Shown piece after piece: positions 1 to 6,143 of a DNA stretch of 6,143 nucleotides. Source of the DNA: Planctomycetaceae bacterium. Lineage in GTDB: Bacteria > Planctomycetota > Planctomycetia > Pirellulales > Thermoguttaceae. The stretch covers positions 1 to 6,143 of the forward strand of contig JAIROD010000197.1 in the NCBI GenBank assembly GCA_031257725.1, given 5' to 3'. Position 1 is the first letter of the stretch. Each line of letters opens with the position of its first letter. A program made the translations under genes and the position numbers. The notes below the pieces were generated by a model that saw nothing but the letters and a program-made list of their open reading frames with translations, searched no databases and was not told where the DNA came from.

Positions 1-2
1 GA

Positions 3-34
3 TTTTACCAACATATCGTCCCTAACGGGACGAA
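3..34 (+). repeat. Dispersed palindromic intergenic repeat, copy A
   Basis: This is the first of three copies of a repeat of about 32 bp in the window. It reads TTYTAYCAAYATRTY followed by a perfect hairpin, GTCCC-TAAC-GGGAC, at 18-31 (5-bp stem, 4-nt loop). Copy B lies 52 bp downstream in the same orientation, and copy C lies at 5344-5375 on the other strand. Similarity between A and C appears to continue past the hairpin into a T-run followed by ATCGT, ending near position 47. Three copies in 6 kb suggest a family that is abundant genome-wide, similar to REP or small MITE elements. That is inferred from this window only. Confidence 0.75.
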
Positions 35-54
35 CATTTTTAATCGTAATCGCT

Positions 55-86
55 TTCTACCAATATGTTGTCCCTATCGGGACAGA
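55..86 (+). repeat. Dispersed palindromic intergenic repeat, copy B
   Basis: This is the second copy of the 32-bp repeat, with the hairpin GTCCC-TATC-GGGAC at 70-83. It differs from copy A at a handful of positions. An ATG inside it (65-67) opens a frame that is continuous with the downstream sulfate adenylyltransferase. Because this ATG belongs to a repeat, it is a poor candidate for the true start. Confidence 0.75.
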
Positions 87-133
87 AAAACGAACATTCA
101 CCGCGACTGAATAGTTACAGAAAAGTTTCAGAG

Positions 134-139
134 TATAAT
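134..139 (+). promoter_or_regulatory. Candidate -10 box upstream of sulfate adenylyltransferase
   Basis: A perfect TATAAT lies about 115 bp upstream of the chosen ATG at 254. The best -35 match at 16-bp spacing is TAGTTA (112-117), which agrees with TTGACA at only three of six positions, so the promoter call rests on the -10 hexamer alone. If it is used, the transcript would start near 146 and its leader would include the 20-bp tandem duplication. Confidence 0.3.
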
Positions 140-197
140 GAAAACAACGTCAAAAACAATTTCAAATTACCGCTGATTCTTTCCACTGAAATACACC

Positions 198-237
198 GTT
201 TTTACAAAGTCCACCAAGTTTTTACAAAATCCACCAA
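198..237 (+). repeat. 20-bp tandem duplication in the leader upstream of sat
   Basis: Two adjacent 20-bp units (198-217 and 218-237), each beginning GTTTTTACAAA and ending TCCACCAA, differ at a single base (G versus A at unit position 12). The duplication ends 16 bp before the chosen start codon of the sulfate adenylyltransferase gene, so it falls in the presumed 5' untranslated region. No function is evident. It may be a recent slippage product or a paired binding site. Confidence 0.8.
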
Positions 238-253
238 CACAAAAAAACACTTT

Positions 254-1516
254 ATGCCCCTCATTCCTCCTCATGGCGATTTGACGGAACCGGTCAACCG
301 GATAGTTGCACCGCAAGATATTGAATCATTTAAGAGTAAAACGGCAACATTATTAAAAGTAAAAGTTCCGGTTAGTGACGCTGATTTGTCAACGGTGTAC
401 CGTTTGGGCGACGGCGGACTTTCACCGCTCACCGGTTTCATGGACGAAATAACCTTTAACCGCGTTCTTGATGAATCAGTCATTGAATTTAACGGCAAAA
501 AATATGCTTGGACGATTCCCCTTGCACTGCCGGTAAACGAAGAATTAACTAAAAAAATTGAATCGGGACAAGATGTTGCAATTGTCAATTCATCCGGTGA
601 AATTGTTGCCGCTTTAACGGTTTCCGATATTTTTCGGTGGGATAAAGAAAAATATCTGAAAAGTGTTTATCTGACCGACCGAACAGATCATCCCGGTGCT
701 GATATGGTTCTGAAACAATATCCCAATCCCACATTTTTGCTCGGCGGTTCCATTCGGGTGTTGCCGCAACCCCAAAATCCGGCGTTCGGAAAATATGTCC
801 TGTCGCCAAGCGAAGTACGGAAATTACTCGACAACAAAGGTTGGCAACGTGTTGTGGCATTCCAAACGCGGAATCCCTTACACCGCGCCCATGAATATGC
901 GTTAGTTTACGGTCTTGAAGAATTACTACGGCAAGGGGTCAACGCCGGCGCCTGCCTGAATCCGTTGGTCGGCGAAACAAAAGGTGATGACGTCAATGCA
1001 GCAGTTCGGATGAAAACTTATGAAACGCTCATCAATAACCGCTCTCTCGGTGAAGGCGACAGCGATACTACACTTTGGAAAAAAATCGGCGGAGCAGTTC
1101 CTGATCGAGTAATCTTGCTCGGTTTGGATATTAAAATGTTTTACGGCGGTCCCAAAGAAGCCGTGATGCACGCAATTTATCGGCAGAATTTTGGTTTTAC
1201 CGATCTGATTATCGGACGGAAACACGCCGATGCTCCCTATCACGACGGCAGTGCAATCTGGGGCGATTTTGATGCACAGGAAATTTTCAACAACTTAAAC
1301 GGCGATTTGAAAATTAAACCGTTGAACGTTGGTTTTGCGGCGTATTATGAATCGGTTGGACGCGTTGATCTTATGGAAAAACACAAGGATGAAAAACCAA
1401 TTTTCATCTCCGGTAAAGATGTTCGTAAAACTCTTCTCGAAGGAAAAGAAGTTGATCCGCGAATTATGCGCCAAAGTACGTCAAAAATACTCGCCGAAGC
1501 AATGACCGGAAGTTAA
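254..1516 (+). CDS. sat: Sulfate adenylyltransferase (ATP sulfurylase)
   Basis: The 420-residue product is a cytoplasmic ATP sulfurylase, which makes adenosine 5'-phosphosulfate and pyrophosphate from ATP and sulfate, the first step of sulfate activation. The N-terminal PUA-like domain includes PLTGFMD (residues 58-64). The catalytic domain carries the nucleotide-binding motif QTRNPLHRAHE (204-214), NPLVGETKGDD (236-246) and GRKHAD (321-326), and the ISGKDVR motif near the end (385-391). The length suits the single-domain bacterial enzyme, with no fused APS kinase. The frame is open back to an ATG at 65, but those 63 extra residues have no family resemblance and are encoded by a dispersed repeat and a tandem duplication. 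The ATG at 254 begins MPLIPPHGDL, typical of the family N-terminus. No clear Shine-Dalgarno sequence precedes it. GRKHAD has lysine where many homologues have aspartate (GRDHAG). No other sulfur-assimilation gene is visible nearby, so assimilatory versus other use cannot be decided here. Confidence 0.95.
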   Translation: MPLIPPHGDLTEPVNRIVAPQDIESFKSKTATLLKVKVPVSDADLSTVYRLGDGGLSPLTGFMDEITFNRVLDESVIEFNGKKYAWTIPLALPVNEELTKKIESGQDVAIVNSSGEIVAALTVSDIFRWDKEKYLKSVYLTDRTDHPGADMVLKQYPNPTFLLGGSIRVLPQPQNPAFGKYVLSPSEVRKLLDNKGWQRVVAFQTRNPLHRAHEYALVYGLEELLRQGVNAGACLNPLVGETKGDDVNAAVRMKTYETLINNRSLGEGDSDTTLWKKIGGAVPDRVILLGLDIKMFYGGPKEAVMHAIYRQNFGFTDLIIGRKHADAPYHDGSAIWGDFDAQEIFNNLNGDLKIKPLNVGFAAYYESVGRVDLMEKHKDEKPIFISGKDVRKTLLEGKEVDPRIMRQSTSKILAEAMTGS

Positions 1517-1540
1517 TAGTTAATAAGGAATCTCTAATAA

Positions 1541-1620
1541 CTCATGTTACGCATTGGTTTGATTTAACGCCGTAGGCGTTGTTCGGTTGTCATAGGGAGT
1601 CGCCGAATGCGTAACATGAG
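1541..1620. mobile_element. 80-bp MITE-like element with perfect terminal inverted repeats
   Basis: CTCATGTTACGCATT (1541-1555) and its exact reverse complement (1606-1620) form 15-bp terminal inverted repeats around a 50-bp centre. TAATAA flanks both ends directly (1535-1540 and 1621-1626) and could be a 6-bp target-site duplication, although another TAATAA occurs nearby at 1521, so chance is possible in this AT-rich stretch. The centre contains a second hairpin, AACGCC-GTA-GGCGTT (1566-1580). The element has no coding capacity. It starts 24 bp after the sat stop codon, so its long stem could also affect the 3' end of that transcript. A non-mobile structured intergenic repeat is the alternative. 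Confidence 0.55.
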
Positions 1621-1650
1621 TAATAATACAGAATTTACCGAAAGTTGACA

Positions 1651-1667
1651 GCATGGGCATGCCCTGC
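1651..1667. repeat. Small palindrome GGGCATGCCC with extended arms
   Basis: GGGCATGCCC (1655-1664) is a perfect 10-bp palindrome. GCA before it and TGC after it extend the pairing across one bulged T. It lies in the gene-free stretch between sat and the tRNA gene. Its role is unknown. It could be a binding site or a remnant of another palindromic intergenic repeat. Confidence 0.4.
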
Positions 1668-1690
1668 GTTGTTAGACTGAACTCCAAAAC

Positions 1691-1706
1691 ACGGGGTAAA
1701 CCCCGT
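1691..1706. repeat. Short hairpin ACGGGG-TAAA-CCCCGT
   Basis: A perfect 6-bp stem closes a TAAA loop. No T-run follows on the + strand, so it is not a standard intrinsic terminator. It matches in style the GTCCC-TAAC-GGGAC and AACGCC-GTA-GGCGTT hairpins elsewhere in the window, which have GC-rich stems and 3-4 nt loops in otherwise AT-rich intergenic DNA. Confidence 0.5.
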
Positions 1707-1888
1707 CGTTAACTAATTCGTTTATAGGGATTGTATGAATTAAAAAAATGAAAACCATGCGTTCTTTGTGGTTAAACTGAAAATTCCACTGAATAACGAC
1801 TAAATTTGAGAAAATTTGTGAAAAATTTGAGTAATTGAGTAGAAAATTTTCTTTCGTTGGTTTATTACAAAAGGAGACGGAAAAATAT
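1707..1888. other. AT-rich gene-free stretch upstream of tRNA-Gln
   Basis: I see no gene here. It contains loose AAATTTGAG-type repeats (about 1802-1830) and a perfect AGAAAATTTTCT palindrome (1841-1852). The tRNA promoter presumably lies near its right end, but I could not find a -35/-10 pair with acceptable spacing. The string TGCGTTCTTTGTGGTTAAA (1758-1776) resembles short intergenic repeats seen in various bacteria, but that is from memory and unverified. Confidence 0.4.
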
Positions 1889-1959
1889 TGCGGGATGGTG
1901 TAAAGGCAGCACGAATGGCTCTGAACCATTTAGTCGGGGTTCGAATCCCTGTCCCGCAA
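1889..1959 (+). tRNA. tRNA-Gln (anticodon CUG)
   Basis: The 71-nt sequence folds into a full cloverleaf. The acceptor stem TGCGGGA pairs with TCCCGCA, including the U1-A72 pair usual for tRNA-Gln. The D arm is GTGT/GCAC with a 7-nt loop containing GG. The anticodon stem AATGG/CCATT closes the loop CTCTGAA, giving anticodon CTG at 1921-1923. The variable loop has four nucleotides, and the T arm CGGGG/CCCTG has the loop TTCGAAT. The discriminator base is A1959. The 3' CCA is not encoded and must be added after transcription. This tRNA reads CAG. CAA codons, which predominate in the neighbouring genes, need a separate UUG isoacceptor. A tandem ACTTTT repeat starts one base after the mature end. 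Confidence 0.96.
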
Positions 1960-1995
1960 ACTTTTACTTTTACTTTTACTTTTACTTTTACTTTT
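1960..1995. repeat. Tandem hexanucleotide repeat (ACTTTT)x6
   Basis: Six perfect copies of ACTTTT begin directly after the tRNA discriminator base. The tract lies between the tRNA gene and the EF-hand gene, about 130 bp before the latter's start. Perfect hexamer tracts are prone to replication slippage. Its pyrimidine-rich + strand could assist 3' trimming or termination of the tRNA transcript, or its length could alter promoter geometry for the gene downstream. Both functional ideas are inference. Confidence 0.9.
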
Positions 1996-2063
1996 CCGTC
2001 CATTTTGTTTTTTCTCCGGGCAACTTCTAAAAACTTCGGCAAATAGTTATTTTAATTGTTTGA

Positions 2064-2092
2064 GTCGATTTTTTAGTCGATTGTGGTCGATT
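2064..2092 (+). promoter_or_regulatory. Three direct GTCGATT repeats upstream of the EF-hand gene
   Basis: GTCGATT occurs at 2064-2070, 2076-2082 and 2086-2092, with start-to-start spacing of 12 and 10 bp, close to one helical turn each. The cluster ends 33 bp before the start codon of the EF-hand gene. Such spacing would suit a regulator binding one face of the DNA. No convincing -35/-10 pair is visible around it, so the assignment is tentative. Confidence 0.35.
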
Positions 2093-2111
2093 TTATTCTG
2101 ATTCAACAAAC

Positions 2112-2116
2112 GAGGA
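2112..2116 (+). promoter_or_regulatory. Ribosome binding site deciding the EF-hand gene start
   Basis: GAGGA lies 8 bp before ATG 2125. It supports this start over the in-frame GTG at 2083, which would add 14 residues ahead of the signal peptide and has no Shine-Dalgarno sequence. Confidence 0.6.
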
Positions 2117-2124
2117 ATTGCTTT

Positions 2125-3638
<1,514 letters not shown>

Positions 3639-3642
<4 letters not shown>

Positions 3643-3693
3643 CCGCGATTAATAATAGGAAAGTTACAGAGTTTTTATACTATTCGCGGTCAA
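3639..3693 (+). terminator. Inverted repeat over the EF-hand stop codon, possible terminator
   Basis: TTGACCGCGA (3639-3648) and its exact reverse complement TCGCGGTCAA (3684-3693) could form a 10-bp stem around a 35-nt AT-rich loop. The left arm contains the TGA stop codon (3640-3642). A short T-run (CCCTTTT) follows about 8 bp after the right arm. The long loop and the delayed T-run make this a weak intrinsic terminator. It could instead be a protein binding site or mark the boundary between two transcription units. Confidence 0.4.
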
Positions 3694-3744
3694 TAAATTG
3701 TCCCTTTTGTAATATACCGTCAAAATAAACTTTTTTTGGGGAAT

Positions 3745-5145
3745 ATGAAACAGATTTCGGACAGTAATGGAATTTTGAAACTAATTGTCTGGAGCATTTT
3801 GTTTCTGGCGGTAACATTGATTGTCTGGCGTAATACGGTTTTTCAATTCTTTGACGATTTTTTCGGTACCTCTATTTCTCCGGTGATTGAAGAGCGGTTG
3901 ACGGAACCATTGGTCAGACCGTTGGAGCCGACTAAAAATCGTAACGATTCTCTGTTGTCCGATGATTTGGAAATGAACGGAATTTCTTCTGAAACGGCTG
4001 GAACCGATGTTTTTCGCAACAATATCAATTCTCAACAGGCGGTCGCGACGCCGCAAAACCGTTATACAAATCAGGATCAATATATTGTTCCGGCGGGAGA
4101 GCAGGAAATCGTAACGCATGGAACGGCATTAAACCGGAAAGAAATTCCATCTCTTGCGGTCATTGACGGTTTCCGTTCCGTCCAACCTGAGCAAGAAATC
4201 GTGTTGCAAAAAATACGTGACCGTTCAAAACTTGATGCGATGGCATCAATGGCGGCTCTTTCCGGCGGTTCATTCCGTATGGGCAATGACAACGCGAATG
4301 AACGTGATCAAAAACCGTCGCATCTTGTCCGGCTTGAACCGTTCCGCATGGATTGCCATGAAGTAACCAACCGGCAATTCCATCTTTTTGTACAAGAAAC
4401 AAAATACCGGACAATTGCCGAGCGGCGTGGTTGGAGTTATGTTTTTGATTTTGAACGAAAAGTTTGGGTGCGAATGGTAGGAGTATGTTGGTGGAATCCA
4501 TCCGGTAACAATCCTCACGGCGGTGCGGAAAGTGCTGCTGTTACGGCAATGTATGATTTTCCTGTTGTTCATGTTACATGGGAGGATGCGCAGGCATTTT
4601 GTTACTGGTCTGGTAAACGGTTGCCGAGTGAGGCGGAATGGGAGTATGCTGCTAAGGGTGGTCTTGTTGATGTTCTGTATCCGTGGGGAAACCAACGTCA
4701 GATCAATGGTCATTTCATGGCGAATTACTGGCAAGGTTGGTATCCAAACGAGAATTCGGTTACGGATGGTTTTTTGTTGCAATCACCGGTTGCGTCTTTT
4801 CCGGCAAACCGTTACGGATTGTATGATCTTGGCGGTAATGTGTGGGAATGGTGTAGTGATTATTATCGTGCCGATTATTACCGTCGTAGTCCTTTGGATA
4901 ATCCGCTTGGTCCTTCGCTGGGAGAAGGTGATACGGTATCAATAAGGTTATTTCGGGTTCGCAAGGAAAACGGACGATATATTGAAGAAGAATACGAAGG
5001 AACCCATGACATTCCGTTTCGGGTTCTTCGCGGCGGTTCGTTTTTGAGTGCGGAAAACAGTGATGCCGGTTATCGTACAACCGCACGCGGTTACCAACCG
5101 CAATCACTTTCATTTTCAGATGTCGGTTTCCGTTGTGCAGAATAG
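3745..5145 (+). CDS. Membrane-anchored SUMF1/FGE-fold protein lacking the catalytic cysteines
   Basis: The 466-residue product has one N-terminal membrane segment (about 11-28, LKLIVWSILFLAVTLIVW), then a linker of about 140 residues, then an FGE-sulfatase (SUMF1) domain from about 169 to the end. Family landmarks are the GGSFRMG start, FPVVHVTWEDAQAFC, LPSEAEWEYAAKGG (293-306), YGLYDLGGNVWEW and the terminal VGFRCA. In true formylglycine-generating enzymes the segment after GGS(F/Y) carries two catalytic, copper-binding cysteines. Here it reads GGSFLSAENSDAGYR (from 430), with Ser435 and Asp440 at those positions. It is therefore unlikely to oxidise sulfatase cysteines and may bind a ligand or act by another chemistry. 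About 30 residues rich in charged amino acids are inserted before GGSF. The ATG at 3745 is preferred over an in-frame TTG at 3736. GGGGA lies only 2 bp upstream, unusually close. Confidence 0.88.
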   Translation: MKQISDSNGILKLIVWSILFLAVTLIVWRNTVFQFFDDFFGTSISPVIEERLTEPLVRPLEPTKNRNDSLLSDDLEMNGISSETAGTDVFRNNINSQQAVATPQNRYTNQDQYIVPAGEQEIVTHGTALNRKEIPSLAVIDGFRSVQPEQEIVLQKIRDRSKLDAMASMAALSGGSFRMGNDNANERDQKPSHLVRLEPFRMDCHEVTNRQFHLFVQETKYRTIAERRGWSYVFDFERKVWVRMVGVCWWNPSGNNPHGGAESAAVTAMYDFPVVHVTWEDAQAFCYWSGKRLPSEAEWEYAAKGGLVDVLYPWGNQRQINGHFMANYWQGWYPNENSVTDGFLLQSPVASFPANRYGLYDLGGNVWEWCSDYYRADYYRRSPLDNPLGPSLGEGDTVSIRLFRVRKENGRYIEEEYEGTHDIPFRVLRGGSFLSAENSDAGYRTTARGYQPQSLSFSDVGFRCAE

Positions 5146-5256
5146 TTCCAAATAATAATCGTAGGGTAGCGTTTGTTGTTTTTGGGTGACGATTAAGGTT
5201 ATCACGTGTTCCATGATGTCAGTTTTCAGATTCGTCTTCAAAACCGTCTTCAGAGC
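5146..5256. other. Gap after the SUMF1-domain gene, no gene or terminator seen
   Basis: I see no gene and no hairpin with a T-run just after the stop codon at 5145, so the transcript end is not defined. CGTCTTCA occurs twice within about 20 bp just before the hairpin at 5257 and may be incidental. Confidence 0.4.
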
Positions 5257-5274
5257 CGCAACCGGAAGGTTGCG
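5257..5274. repeat. Short hairpin CGCAACC-GGAA-GGTTGCG
   Basis: A perfect 7-bp stem closes a GGAA (GNRA-type) loop, followed by six A residues on the + strand. The A-run is on the wrong strand for a + strand intrinsic terminator, and for minus-strand transcription the T-run comes before the stem rather than after it. It is therefore better described as another member of the window's set of short GC-rich palindromes in intergenic DNA. An RNA tetraloop function is possible but unproven. Confidence 0.5.
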
Positions 5275-5343
5275 AAAAAACACGTTGACAGTCTATTTCA
5301 CATTTTTTGGGGCGTTAGTAATCGAAGAGAACGATAAAAAAAT

Positions 5344-5375
5344 TCCGTCCCGTTAGGGACAACATGTTGATAGAA
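5344..5375 (-). repeat. Dispersed palindromic intergenic repeat, copy C (inverted)
   Basis: This is the third copy of the 32-bp repeat found at 3-34 and 55-86, here in reverse orientation. Its hairpin is at 5347-5360, with the same stem and loop as copy A when read on the minus strand. It lies 57 bp before the DUF1559 start codon. With copies A and B it brackets the block from sat to the SUMF1-domain gene. Confidence 0.75.
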
Positions 5376-5432
5376 AAACCCAATTTTAACAAGTAAATGG
5401 TATCACCGAATTGTTACCAAAACAAAACTGCC

Positions 5433-6143
5433 ATGAAATATCGAAACGCTTTCACTCTGATTGAACTGATTGTTGTGGTAATCATCCTTTTGTTAATAAT
5501 TACAATAATAGTACCATGGATTGAATCCATGCATAATATATCGCCGAAAATTCTTTGTTCCAATAACCTGAAACAAATTGCACTTGCTTGTCAGACTTAC
5601 AAGGATACGTATGGTTCGTATCCGCCAGCTTTTGTTGTCGATGCTGAAGGACAACCGCTTTACAGTTGGCGTGTACTGATTCTTCCGTTTCTTGAATACA
5701 GAACCCTTTACGATCAATTTCATCTGGACGAACCTTGGGACAGCGAACATAACAAAAAACTTATATCAAAGAAACCTCCGATTTTTCAGTGTCATTACGA
5801 ACGAAGAAAAGATAAAAATAGAGATTATTTGTATTCCTATTATGCAATGGTTGTTGGAGCCAACACGATTTCTTCCGGTTTCAATTGTGTGAAGCCGGAG
5901 GAAATAACAGATGGAATGGATCAAACCTTGCTAATTGTCGAAACACGTCATAAAATTCAGTGGTCTTCACCGCAGGATGTTTCCTTTGATGCGTTAGATA
6001 AAGGAGTTACGTTGTTTTACAAACCTCCTTTGGCGGACGACGGTATTGGTGCCTATCATAATAGGGGAGCTAATGTTGTTATGATTGACGGTACCGTCAA
6101 ATATCTTTCACCAAAAACAAAACCTGAAACTCTTAAAGCTCTG
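5433..6143 (+). CDS. DUF1559 (SBP_bac_10) protein with type IV prepilin leader, 3' truncated by the window
   Basis: The reading frame is open for 237 codons to the window edge with no stop, so the gene continues beyond it. The N-terminus MKYRNAFTLIELIVVV is a type III (prepilin) signal: a short basic leader, processing before Phe7, Glu at mature position 5, and a hydrophobic helix to about residue 28. The -1 residue is Ala rather than the usual Gly. The DUF1559 domain follows, with SNNLKQIALACQTY (45-58), GSYPPAF, YSWRVLILPFLEYRTLYDQF, FDEPW-like LDEPWDSEHN, and near the edge GANVVMIDGTVKYLS, the conserved closing motif. These proteins are numerous in Planctomycetota and are thought to be pseudopilins or surface proteins; the exact role is not established. 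The start is fixed by the prepilin leader, since no good Shine-Dalgarno sequence is seen. Confidence 0.93.
   Translation, partial: MKYRNAFTLIELIVVVIILLLIITIIVPWIESMHNISPKILCSNNLKQIALACQTYKDTYGSYPPAFVVDAEGQPLYSWRVLILPFLEYRTLYDQFHLDEPWDSEHNKKLISKKPPIFQCHYERRKDKNRDYLYSYYAMVVGANTISSGFNCVKPEEITDGMDQTLLIVETRHKIQWSSPQDVSFDALDKGVTLFYKPPLADDGIGAYHNRGANVVMIDGTVKYLSPKTKPETLKAL

Noticed and set aside
3..86. Two similar units 52 bp apart at the left edge, resembling a CRISPR repeat-spacer pair.
   Set aside because: The units differ at several positions, only two occur in tandem, a third lies alone and inverted at 5344-5375, and no cas gene is present. They fit a dispersed palindromic repeat better.
1672..1929. 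A minus-strand open frame of 85 codons between sat and the tRNA gene.
   Set aside because: It overlaps the tRNA and the ACGGGG-TAAA-CCCCGT hairpin, has no ribosome binding site I can see, and resembles no protein family.
1800..2042. A minus-strand open frame with a KVKVKV stretch.
   Set aside because: It is the antisense of the tRNA-Gln gene and of the ACTTTT tract. The repeat accounts for the KV run and the rest reads through the tRNA.
2083..2124. GTG at 2083 as an upstream start for the EF-hand gene.
   Set aside because: It would put 14 residues before a typical Met-Lys-Arg signal peptide, falls within the GTCGATT repeats, and lacks a ribosome binding site, whereas ATG 2125 has GAGGA at good spacing.
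4270..4782. A 170-codon minus-strand open frame opposite the SUMF1-domain gene.
   Set aside because: It lies wholly within a well-supported SUMF1 domain and shows no recognisable domain of its own.
5257..5280. The CGCAACC hairpin as an intrinsic terminator of the SUMF1-domain gene.
   Set aside because: It is followed by A residues rather than T residues on the + strand and lies more than 100 bp after the stop codon.

Overview
The window looks like bacterial chromosome from a member of the Planctomycetota. The evidence is a DUF1559 (SBP_bac_10) protein with a type IV prepilin leader, a family greatly expanded in that phylum, together with a secreted multi-EF-hand protein and a membrane-anchored SUMF1/FGE-fold protein. 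By eye the G+C content is in the mid-40s percent, which is low for the phylum. No gene identifies a genus. All recognised genes lie on the + strand.

Layout. Positions 1-253 hold no gene but contain two copies of a dispersed palindromic repeat, a candidate -10 box and a 20-bp tandem duplication. A complete sulfate adenylyltransferase gene follows (254-1516). The gap 1517-1888 has no gene but holds an 80-bp MITE-like element with perfect 15-bp terminal inverted repeats and two further palindromes. A tRNA-Gln(CUG) gene (1889-1959) abuts six tandem ACTTTT copies. Next come a secreted EF-hand protein gene (2125-3642), an inverted repeat that overlaps its stop codon, and a membrane-anchored SUMF1-domain protein gene (3745-5145). 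The gap 5146-5432 holds a GNRA-type hairpin and a third, inverted copy of the dispersed repeat. A DUF1559 gene starts at 5433 and runs off the right edge.

How the genes relate. Sulfate adenylyltransferase is a metabolic enzyme that activates sulfate. The tRNA serves translation. The EF-hand and SUMF1-domain proteins both carry an N-terminal export or anchor sequence, so both are expected to act outside the cytoplasmic membrane; they are neighbours but are separated by a possible terminator. The SUMF1-domain protein lacks the two cysteines that make formylglycine-generating enzymes active, so it should not be called a sulfatase activator. I see no defence, CRISPR, phage or biosynthetic system. 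The unusual content is the density of short intergenic palindromes, the two slippage-prone repeats flanking and inside the EF-hand gene, and the catalytically altered SUMF1 domain.
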